NCBI RefSeq assembly: GCF_001908275.1
Contig: NZ_CP018620.1
Span: 4,154,001 to 4,218,000, forward strand
Reading direction: 5' to 3'
Source: Paenibacillus xylanexedens
GTDB taxonomy: Bacteria; Bacillota; Bacilli; Paenibacillales; Paenibacillaceae
DNA: 64,000 nt
Both the position numbers and the translations under genes were made by a program. Of this stretch, positions 56,851-64,000 are shown piece by piece; position 1 is the stretch's first letter; every line of letters begins with the position of its first letter. The notes under the pieces are model-generated. The model saw only the letters and a list, made by a program, of their open reading frames with translations, was not told the DNA's origin and did no database searches.

Positions 56851-58134
56851 ATGCGCCCGGATTCAGGAGATGCAGGTGAAAACACGGAATTCACTGCACC
56901 GCGCGATCCAGTTGGAGTGACAGCGTCGGCAGTCAAGCCCGCAATTGATTTTGAATCACATGGATATCGCGACATGATTGGCCGATCTCTTCTGAACAAA
57001 GGGAATAATGTCAGATTGAAACGAGCCATTGAGAAGGCAAAAAACGGCGAACCTGTCGTTATCGCTTATATTGGAGGCTCCATTACCCATGGTGCTGGTG
57101 CAGTACCTATTCATCTCCAAAGTTACGCTTATCGGTCGTATGAGTCGTTCAAGTTTATGTTTGCGCTTTCAAAAGATAGTCCGATTCATCTGATTAAAGC
57201 AGGTGTAGGTGGAACTCCTTCAGAACTGGGGATTGTACGTTATGATCGTGATGTGCTGAGGGGAGGTGCCGTTCAGCCGGATATTGTCATAATCGAATTC
57301 GCAGTCAATGACGCAGATGATGAAACCCAAGGTAAATGTTACGAGAGTCTGGTACTCAAAGCACTTACTGCCGATAACAAGCCAGCGGTCATCTTGTTAT
57401 TCAGTGTATTCGAAAATGACTGGAATCTACAGGATCGTCTCGCTCCGGTAGGCTGGCATTATGATCTGCCAATGGTAAGTGTGAAAGATGCTGTCGTAGA
57501 TCAGTTCAATAAGACAAAAGGTGAAGGCAACGTTATTTCCAAAAAGCAATTTTTCCATGATATATATCATCCAACTAACATAGGGCATCGAATTATGGCC
57601 GATTGTTTGGAATATTTGTTCGACGTGACGAATCGTTCTGAGTGGGATGAGAAAGATCATGATATTGAAAAAGCTCCGCTAATTGGAAATGAATTTGTTA
57701 ATGTGAAGCTGTTGGATCGGAAAAACGGCAATCATATTGCCCGAATTGATGCAGGCTCTTTTTGTAAAACAGACACGGATCTGCAGATGGCTGAGATGGA
57801 TGCTCATGACTATGGTACACCTCAGTTCCCCAACAACTGGATGCGTACAGGAGAGGACAAAGAGGCTCAGAGCAGCTTTCGGATAAGTTTGCAGTGTAAA
57901 AGCCTCATTCTGATCTTCAAGGATTCTGGTAACGATGAATTCGGAACTGCACATATCAAGGTAGATGGGGTATTCGTCCAAAAAGTCGATCCGCGTCAAG
58001 TGAACTGGACCCATTGCCATGCCACACTTCTGCTTAACGAAGAGCATGTGGGGGAGCACTTCATCGAGATCGAAATGGCGGAAGGTCATGAACATAAATG
58101 CTTCACCATTCTGGGTTTTGGATATGTGGATTAA
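56851..58134 (+). CDS. Intracellular SGNH/GDSL esterase
   Basis: 427-aa protein without a signal peptide. SGNH blocks are visible in order: nucleophile S77 in YIGGSITHGAG, glycine block GVGGTPSELG, N153 in FAVNDADDE, and D237/H240 in FHDIYHPTNIGH. The C-terminal 150 residues form a beta-rich domain of unknown role. Neighbouring xylanases suggest it removes acetyl groups from xylo-oligosaccharides, as SGNH acetylxylan esterases do (inference). The ATG at 56851 is the first possible start after in-frame stops; its ribosome site (GGAAGG) is distant. The CE1-like gene follows after 41 bp. Confidence 0.85.
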   Translation: MRPDSGDAGENTEFTAPRDPVGVTASAVKPAIDFESHGYRDMIGRSLLNKGNNVRLKRAIEKAKNGEPVVIAYIGGSITHGAGAVPIHLQSYAYRSYESFKFMFALSKDSPIHLIKAGVGGTPSELGIVRYDRDVLRGGAVQPDIVIIEFAVNDADDETQGKCYESLVLKALTADNKPAVILLFSVFENDWNLQDRLAPVGWHYDLPMVSVKDAVVDQFNKTKGEGNVISKKQFFHDIYHPTNIGHRIMADCLEYLFDVTNRSEWDEKDHDIEKAPLIGNEFVNVKLLDRKNGNHIARIDAGSFCKTDTDLQMAEMDAHDYGTPQFPNNWMRTGEDKEAQSSFRISLQCKSLILIFKDSGNDEFGTAHIKVDGVFVQKVDPRQVNWTHCHATLLLNEEHVGEHFIEIEMAEGHEHKCFTILGFGYVD

Positions 58135-58148
58135 CTGAAGACTGATAG

Positions 58149-58949
<801 letters not shown>

Positions 58950-59020
58950 ATTTGCTGAAAAACATTCATATCGGATTGTAGCATCAACCAAATCTATTAA
59001 AATATCAGGAGGTATCATCC

Positions 59021-59656
59021 ATGTTCAAATTTGGCAAAAAATTAATGACCGTTGTTCTCGCAGCTTCCATGAGTTTTGGTGTCTTTGCAGCAACATCCAG
59101 CGCTGCAACAGATTATTGGCAAAATTGGACAGATGGTGGAGGAACGGTCAACGCTGTTAACGGATCAGGAGGGAATTATAGTGTAAACTGGCAGAATGTA
59201 GGCAACTTTGTTGTTGGGAAAGGGTGGACATCTGGTACGCCTAATCGAGTGGTCAATTACAATGCCGGCGTATTCTCTCCTTCAGGTAACGGCTATCTCA
59301 CTTTCTATGGTTGGACTAGAAACGCTCTAATTGAATATTACGTGGTGGATAGCTGGGGAACGTATCGTCCGACCGGAACGTATAAGGGCTCTATGACTAG
59401 TGATGGCGGCACATATGACATCTATACAACGATGAGATACAATGCACCTTCCATTGATGGTACGCAGACTTTCCCTCAGTATTGGAGTGTTAGACAGTCC
59501 AAGAAACCAATCGGAGTCAATTCTACCATCACGTTCAGTAATCATGTGAATGCATGGGCGAGCAAAGGGATGTACTTAGGCAACAGCTGGTCCTATCAGG
59601 TGATGGCAACGGAAGGTTATCAAAGCAGCGGAAGCGCAAACGTGACGGTTTGGTAA
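59021..59656 (+). CDS. xynA: Secreted GH11 endo-1,4-beta-xylanase
   Basis: 211-aa secreted enzyme. The signal peptide (about 1-28) precedes a mature part starting [20 protein letters not shown], close to Bacillus circulans/subtilis XynA. Nucleophile E105 is in [13 protein letters not shown] (E78 in mature B. circulans numbering) and acid/base E198 in [12 protein letters not shown]. The thumb loop is in the segment with PSIDGTQTF. It cuts the xylan backbone outside the cell. AGGAGG precedes the ATG; likely transcribed with the two esterase genes upstream. Confidence 0.97.
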   Translation: MFKFGKKLMTVVLAASMSFGVFAATSSAATDYWQNWTDGGGTVNAVNGSGGNYSVNWQNVGNFVVGKGWTSGTPNRVVNYNAGVFSPSGNGYLTFYGWTRNALIEYYVVDSWGTYRPTGTYKGSMTSDGGTYDIYTTMRYNAPSIDGTQTFPQYWSVRQSKKPIGVNSTITFSNHVNAWASKGMYLGNSWSYQVMATEGYQSSGSANVTVW

Positions 59657-59787
59657 AAATGATGTGATGCAGTTCAACTTCTGACCTGCATTTGAATTCA
59701 ATTTTCCGGTAGCGTTGAGTAACGTTATTCTCCAGACTAACGACCTCGACGTTGCCGGATTTAAGCTTAGTAAAGGAGAATAATTGA

Positions 59788-60627
59788 ATGAGGAAGCTGG
59801 TATGGTTAACTTTAATCGCTATAGTTGTTAGTCTAAGTGCTTGTTCAGCAAGTAATACCAAATTAAACGATGACTTGGTATTTGTCGAAGGGGGAGCCTT
59901 CAAGAGTAGTAAGCCAAGTCAGATTGATAGGAATGAAACGTTGGATTCCTTCTATATTGGCAAATACGAAGTAACTCAAAAAGAATGGATGGAGGTTATG
60001 GGGGAAAACCCTTCTGGCTTCAAGGGAGATGACCAGCCTGTTGAAATGGTCAGCTGGTATGACGCAGTGGAATACTGTAATCAAAAAAGTATAAAAGAAA
60101 ACCTGAAACCTTATTACAATATAGATAAAGACAACCAGGACACGAATAATCACAATGAAAACGACACTATAAAATGGAATGTAACGATCAACGAGGACGC
60201 CAACGGTTACCGTTTACCCACAGAGGCAGAATGGGAATACGCTGCAAGCGGAGGTCAAAAGAGCTTACATTACACATACAGTGGAAGTAACAATCCTGAT
60301 GAAGTTGCTTGGTACTGGGTAAATGCCGGCGAGAACATTCTGACGGGTGACTGGAGCTGGCCCGCTATTGAGAGCAATCGTAATCAAACCAAAAAAGTCG
60401 GAACTCAGAAGGCGAATGAGTTAGGAATCTATGATATGTCTGGGAATGTGAGAGAATGGTGCTGGGACTGGTACAGTGATTCGGAGAGTCCCAATCAATC
60501 CTGGCGAGTTGTAAAAGGCGGAGGCTGGATTGGCGGTGTCAATAACAATGAAATATCATTTCGAGGCAAATTTGATGCAAATGGTTTTGGTCCCGATCAA
60601 GGATTCCGTATTGTGCGTGGAGAATAA
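59788..60627 (+). CDS. SUMF1-like (FGE-sulfatase domain) lipoprotein
   Basis: 279-aa lipoprotein: the signal peptide ends SLSACSA (Cys19). The domain matches formylglycine-generating-enzyme-like (SUMF1) proteins: FYIGKYEVTQKEWMEVMGENPS (in part), PVEMVSWYDAVEYCN, YRLPTEAEWEYAASGG, SGNVREWCWDWY and a RVVKGGGWIGG end region. The catalytic cysteine pair of true FGE (after the GGS motif) is absent, so it is unlikely to modify sulfatases; such domains often bind carbohydrate or peptide. Its position after the xylanase gene suggests a surface role in polysaccharide use. AAAGGAG before the ATG. Confidence 0.85.
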   Translation: MRKLVWLTLIAIVVSLSACSASNTKLNDDLVFVEGGAFKSSKPSQIDRNETLDSFYIGKYEVTQKEWMEVMGENPSGFKGDDQPVEMVSWYDAVEYCNQKSIKENLKPYYNIDKDNQDTNNHNENDTIKWNVTINEDANGYRLPTEAEWEYAASGGQKSLHYTYSGSNNPDEVAWYWVNAGENILTGDWSWPAIESNRNQTKKVGTQKANELGIYDMSGNVREWCWDWYSDSESPNQSWRVVKGGGWIGGVNNNEISFRGKFDANGFGPDQGFRIVRGE

Positions 60628-60660
60628 AAAATCTTTTTCCTGACAATAGATTACTTCTGA

Positions 60661-60683
60661 ACCCGACCTATAATTTGTCGGGT
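60661..60683. other. Short hairpin after the SUMF1-like gene
   Basis: ACCCGAC and GTCGGGT are perfect 7-bp arms around a 9-nt loop, 34 bp after the stop. No T tract follows, so it is a weak terminator candidate. Confidence 0.4.
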
Positions 60684-60688
60684 GAAAA

Positions 60689-60734
60689 CCTATAGTTTAT
60701 CAGGTTGTTGTACCAAAATGTAAGCGTTACACTT
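60689..60734 (+). repeat. Regulatory repeat copy B, upstream of the response regulator
   Basis: Second copy of the 46-bp element at 56702-56747, with the core TCAGGTTGTTGTA unchanged and the cre-like ATGTAAGCGTTACAC at 60718-60732. It is followed by a decayed SGNH hydrolase fragment, as copy A is followed by the intact gene, so the two regions share an origin. It may still serve the regulator/kinase genes downstream. Confidence 0.75.
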
Positions 60735-60803
60735 GAATTGTTATCCCGGCGCTTCGCTACAATCGGAGCGTTCTTATAGTACGGTCTGATGGAACCATTT
60801 TCT

Positions 60804-60925
60804 ATGTTATTGATTAATGACGATGAGATTGGTAGAAATTTTGTTCTCCAAGTTGTGCGAGCAGACAACAATCCTGCTGTTGTTCTGCTGTTTAGCGTTT
60901 TCAGAACAACTGGAATCTACCTATT
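60804..60925 (+). pseudogene. Remnant of an SGNH hydrolase gene
   Basis: The frame reads LLINDDEIGRNFVLQV and then VRADNNPAVVLLFSVF, which aligns with residues 152-187 of the SGNH hydrolase at 56851 (AVNDADDE..., then TADNKPAVILLFSVF). After the last F a one-base deletion shifts the frame; the next bases AACAACTGGAATCTACC resume the match as NNWNL (NDWNL in the intact gene). Both gene ends and the catalytic serine and histidine blocks are missing. It lies in the 349-bp gap 60628-60976 together with the repeat. Confidence 0.75.
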
Positions 60926-60976
60926 GATATAGATAAAATACATGCAGCTGATCAAGGATAAAAGTGAGGTGAGCTA

Positions 60977-62092
60977 ATGTACAAGGTCATTGTCGCGGAT
61001 GATGAGCCGTTTATGCTAGAAGGATGGAGAACAATGATTGACTGGCGAGCTTGTGGATATGAACTATGCGGCACGGCAACGGATGGGGAGGAAGCACTTG
61101 CTTTATTCAACTCGGTTGAACCGGATCTTGTCGTCACTGATATTCAAATGCCTGTTATGGATGGTCTTGGTTTGATTCACACCTTGCGAGAAGATCTCGC
61201 CTATACCTCTAAAATTGTTATCGTTACAGGATACTCCGATTTTAATTACGCGAAGCAAGCCATACGGTATCAGGTCGATCAGTATGTGCTTAAACCACTT
61301 GTTCCCGAGGAAATTCATCAAATCCTTATGGAAATGATTGAACCTCTGGACAAACGCAGAAATGAGCAAAAACAGCAAAATGGAGTCATGGTTACAGATG
61401 AAACCTATGAAGATCATCTTCATGAATATCGAATAAGCGAAGAATATGATTTAGAGCAAATGATGAACATCTCCAAAGAGATCTTGGCGTTTATTGAGGC
61501 AGAAAATACGTATTCTATCGATATTGCAGTGAGTGCACTGCTAGAGAAAAGTGAAAAAGCAGAGGTTTCGTTGGAATGGATACATCATGTCATTCGATAT
61601 ATCCATGGGGAGTTGCTACGAAAATATGGAAAAAGAGAGGGTTGCAGAGAAATACTATGTGAAAAAGATTGGCATGATGCTGCGAGTTGGTCTTCCGGCA
61701 CATTGCAAGACCTGTGTGTTCGATTGTCGAAGCAACTTTCCCAGTCTGAATTAAAGCAAAAGACGGGTACGGGAGGGCTGGTTTCAGAAGCAGTGAATGA
61801 ATTGAAGCAACACTATCGAAGTAAAATTAAATTACAAGATGTAGCTAATCGTATTCACGTGAATTCTGCCTACCTGGGTCAACAGTTCAAGCGGGAGATG
61901 GGGGTCAGTTTCAGTGACTATGTGCACCAGCTTCGTGTTGAGGAGGCCCGTAAACTCCTGCGACGTACCAATATGAAGATCACTGACATTGCATTCAGGC
62001 TAGGATATCATGATGCTGAATATTTCACCCAAAAGTTCAGAGCGCATACAGGGGAGCTTCCGTCAGTCTATAAAAACAAAAACCAAGGGTGA
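60977..62092 (+). CDS. YesN-type response regulator with AraC output domain
   Basis: 371-aa regulator. The receiver (about 1-120) has D8/D9, phosphoacceptor D55 in VVTDIQMPVMDG and the lysine of YVLKPLV. A helical linker is followed by an AraC double helix-turn-helix (about 270-368) with KLQDVANRIHVNSAYLGQQF and GYHDAEYFTQKFRAHTGELP. Ribosome site GTGAGGTGAG. The kinase gene starts 5 bp downstream. Likely controls the xylan genes around it; the repeat at 60689 lies upstream of it. Confidence 0.94.
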   Translation: MYKVIVADDEPFMLEGWRTMIDWRACGYELCGTATDGEEALALFNSVEPDLVVTDIQMPVMDGLGLIHTLREDLAYTSKIVIVTGYSDFNYAKQAIRYQVDQYVLKPLVPEEIHQILMEMIEPLDKRRNEQKQQNGVMVTDETYEDHLHEYRISEEYDLEQMMNISKEILAFIEAENTYSIDIAVSALLEKSEKAEVSLEWIHHVIRYIHGELLRKYGKREGCREILCEKDWHDAASWSSGTLQDLCVRLSKQLSQSELKQKTGTGGLVSEAVNELKQHYRSKIKLQDVANRIHVNSAYLGQQFKREMGVSFSDYVHQLRVEEARKLLRRTNMKITDIAFRLGYHDAEYFTQKFRAHTGELPSVYKNKNQG

Positions 62093-62096
62093 TTAC

Positions 62097-63878
62097 ATGC
62101 GTCATAAATTCTGGATGTTCAGTAAGGTTAATGATATTCCTCTCCGATCCAAATTTCTGCTTATTTATGTACTTAGTATTCTCCTTCCTGTAATAACGAT
62201 TAATATCTTCTTTTATGAACGAACCTCTGCGGATATCAAGATTAGAGAACAGGAAAATCTGCGTAAATCCATCGACAGAGCTGCAGGGGAACTGCTAGGC
62301 ATGATTGATGAGAGCGTTGCCCTGAGCCGAATTATTGCAGCAGATGATTCGCTCTATGAGGCACTGGATCGGACCTATCACTCCCCCGTGGATTATTACA
62401 ACGTCTATCATGCATTCCTGCGAGATAAATTAACACGGTATATGTCAGCGAATATTCTGGAGGTGCGTATCTATACGGATAACGATACCATTCAGACGGG
62501 CAGTCATTATATCGTGATGAAAGACAAGAATGTACTCCCTGGATTGAAACAGCTGAAATCCACCAGTGGAGGCATTCTTGTCGTTGATTATATTGAGCCA
62601 TCCGGATTTAACGCGGGAAGAAGAATCAGTGTGATTGGCAAAATGGATACCTATACTTCCTATGCCAATTACAACAAGTATTCCAAGATTGATCTGGAAC
62701 TTAGCCGGGTGTATAGCATTTTAAATCGTGAATCAGACAGTCTTCAGTTGCGTCTGGTGGACAGCAACAATCGAACTGTCGTTTCAAGTGGGGAATTCAG
62801 CGAAACTGACTTATCCCCCCTTGATAATGAATCAATGCTCAAGGAATCTGGAGATTCTGCTTACACGCTCGAAAAATCGTTGGGGAATCTAGCCTACCTA
62901 AAGGGCTGGAAATTGATTGGAGTTGCCGATACGCGTCACCTTGACCACCTGCTGCAAGAAGCCTTTAAATCAATTCTGGGGTTGCTCGCATTAAGTATCG
63001 TGGTCCCCTCTGTATTGATCTACATTATTTTGCGTTCCTACCACTATCGGATTCGCAAGTTATCCAGACATATGGAGAAGGTTCGTAACGAACGATTCGA
63101 TCTGATTGAAATTCACGAAGGCCGCGACGAAATTGGCGGGCTTATTCGTACATTTAACATCATGATTGGTAAAATTCATACGCTGATTAATGACGTATAT
63201 AAACTGGAAATCCGCCAAAAAGATCTGGAGCTGGATCAAGTGAGGACTGAATTGTCCATGCTCCAGAGTCAGATGAATCCCCATTTTTTATTTAACACAT
63301 TGAATGCCTTGCTAGTCGTTAGTACAAAGAATGGATATACGGAAGTAATTGAGATTATTAAAAGTCTGTCCAAACTGATGAGACAGTTGCTCAGTCATTC
63401 TGACAATCTGATTCCTTTGCAAGAAGAGCTGGAATTTACGAATCTTTATCTCCAGATTGAGAAGTTTCGCTTTGGAGAGCTGTTTGATTACACCTTCGAG
63501 GTTGATCCTGATGCAGCTTCGTCGCTCATTCCCCGCATGAGTATTCAACCGCTCGTCGAAAATGCATGCAAACACGGCTTGCAGGCGCGAAAAAATGGAA
63601 GAGAGATCAAGATAACTGCGAGACGAAATGCTTCTGAACTGGTTATTCAGGTGATCGATAATGGAATCGGTATGGATGCAGGGAGATTAACCGAACTCCT
63701 GCGAGATATTCGTTCTGAAAGACCCAGGAACGGCGAGCATGTAGGACTCCGTAATGTCTACCGCAGGTTGGAACTCTTTTATGAAGGAAATGCGATATTT
63801 GATCTAAGCAGTGTACCCGGAAAGGAAACCATTGCAGGGTACCGTATACCGATCTCCAAGCTGGAACAGAGGAAATAG
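62097..63878 (+). CDS. YesM-type sensor histidine kinase
   Basis: 593-aa membrane kinase. TM1 (about 17-40) is followed by an extracellular sensor of about 240 residues, TM2 (about 292-315), a HAMP-like linker (about 315-368) and a coiled-coil stretch. The His_kinase domain has H396 in QSQMNPHFLFN, the N-box in QPLVENACKHG and the G-box NGIGMDAG. ATG 62097 follows AAGGGTGAT; it starts just after the first regulator and is followed 13 bp later by a second regulator gene. Confidence 0.93.
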   Translation: MRHKFWMFSKVNDIPLRSKFLLIYVLSILLPVITINIFFYERTSADIKIREQENLRKSIDRAAGELLGMIDESVALSRIIAADDSLYEALDRTYHSPVDYYNVYHAFLRDKLTRYMSANILEVRIYTDNDTIQTGSHYIVMKDKNVLPGLKQLKSTSGGILVVDYIEPSGFNAGRRISVIGKMDTYTSYANYNKYSKIDLELSRVYSILNRESDSLQLRLVDSNNRTVVSSGEFSETDLSPLDNESMLKESGDSAYTLEKSLGNLAYLKGWKLIGVADTRHLDHLLQEAFKSILGLLALSIVVPSVLIYIILRSYHYRIRKLSRHMEKVRNERFDLIEIHEGRDEIGGLIRTFNIMIGKIHTLINDVYKLEIRQKDLELDQVRTELSMLQSQMNPHFLFNTLNALLVVSTKNGYTEVIEIIKSLSKLMRQLLSHSDNLIPLQEELEFTNLYLQIEKFRFGELFDYTFEVDPDAASSLIPRMSIQPLVENACKHGLQARKNGREIKITARRNASELVIQVIDNGIGMDAGRLTELLRDIRSERPRNGEHVGLRNVYRRLELFYEGNAIFDLSSVPGKETIAGYRIPISKLEQRK

Positions 63879-63891
63879 GAGGTAAACTCTC

Positions 63892-64000
63892 ATGTATAAA
63901 GTACTGTTAGTCGATGATGAACCGTATGCCATTGAAGGGTTACAGCTTCTGATCAATTGGGAAAAGTATGGTTTCGAAATCAGAGGCGTGTGCGCCAACG
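63892..64000 (+). CDS. Second response regulator, cut by window edge
   Basis: Only the first 36 codons are present: MYKVLLVDDEPYAIEGLQLL followed by INWEKYGFEIRG. This is the start of a YesN-like receiver domain with the acidic pair D8-D9. AGGAGGT lies 8 bp before the ATG. Same operon as the kinase and the first regulator. Confidence 0.9.
   Translation, partial: MYKVLLVDDEPYAIEGLQLLINWEKYGFEIRGVCAN

Noticed and set aside
59788..60627. Active formylglycine-generating enzyme
   Set aside because: The cysteine pair following the GGS motif is absent and no sulfatase gene is nearby.

Overview
The window looks like a chromosome segment of a low-to-mid G+C Gram-positive soil or plant-associated bacterium, most probably Paenibacillus. 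Shine-Dalgarno sites are strong (AGGAGG-like), binding proteins are lipoproteins, and there are many YesM/YesN and AraC regulators, LplABC-type sugar importers and xylan-degrading enzymes. This is judged from protein families by eye; no database search was possible. No rRNA, tRNA, CRISPR array, insertion sequence or phage gene was seen.

Positions 1-4600 hold the end of a ribose operon (rbsK partial, rbsD, rbsA, rbsC, rbsB) closed by a terminator. Positions 4680-10300 form a pyridoxal-phosphate (PLP) cassette: a yggS homologue broken by a stop codon, a BenE-type permease, a serine hydroxymethyltransferase (glyA), and on the opposite strand a MocR regulator followed by an NAD(P)-binding protein. 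Positions 10560-20470 are mixed accessory genes: a serine beta-lactamase-like hydrolase, a polar amino-acid ABC importer, a small unknown protein, a GH27 glycosidase with an AraC regulator, a GNAT acetyltransferase, and a TetR gene divergent from an alpha/beta hydrolase across a perfect 28-bp palindrome. A barnase/barstar-like RNase and inhibitor pair lies at 20720-21444.

From 21700 to the end, nearly everything concerns plant polysaccharide use. It begins with an orphan sugar-binding lipoprotein, an AraC regulator and two GH43 arabinoxylan enzymes. Next comes a binding protein, histidine kinase and response regulator set (27772-32876). A long operon (34041-46809) follows, with two binding proteins (one fused to carbohydrate-binding-like domains), two permease pairs, an NHL-repeat protein, a Yip1-like membrane protein and a DUF5696-like lipoprotein, then a secreted GH5 enzyme. 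After that there is a membrane-bound AraC regulator with a complete LplB/LplC/LplA-type importer (49082-55200). The last block is a xylan set: a GH8 exo-oligoxylanase, an SGNH esterase, a CE1-like esterase, a secreted GH11 xylanase and a SUMF1-like lipoprotein, followed by a response regulator, kinase and second response regulator cut by the window edge.

The inferred logic is that secreted GH11 and GH5 enzymes cut the polymer. The ATPase-less ABC importers (presumably energised by a shared MsmX-like ATPase encoded elsewhere) take up decorated oligosaccharides. Signal-peptide-less GH43, GH8 and esterase enzymes finish degradation in the cytoplasm. cre-like boxes in front of several units suggest CcpA catabolite control. 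The least conventional items are the 34041-46809 operon, the lipoprotein barnase with its barstar, the nonsense codon in the signature motif of yggS, and a duplicated regulatory element next to a decayed SGNH hydrolase fragment at 60689-60932.
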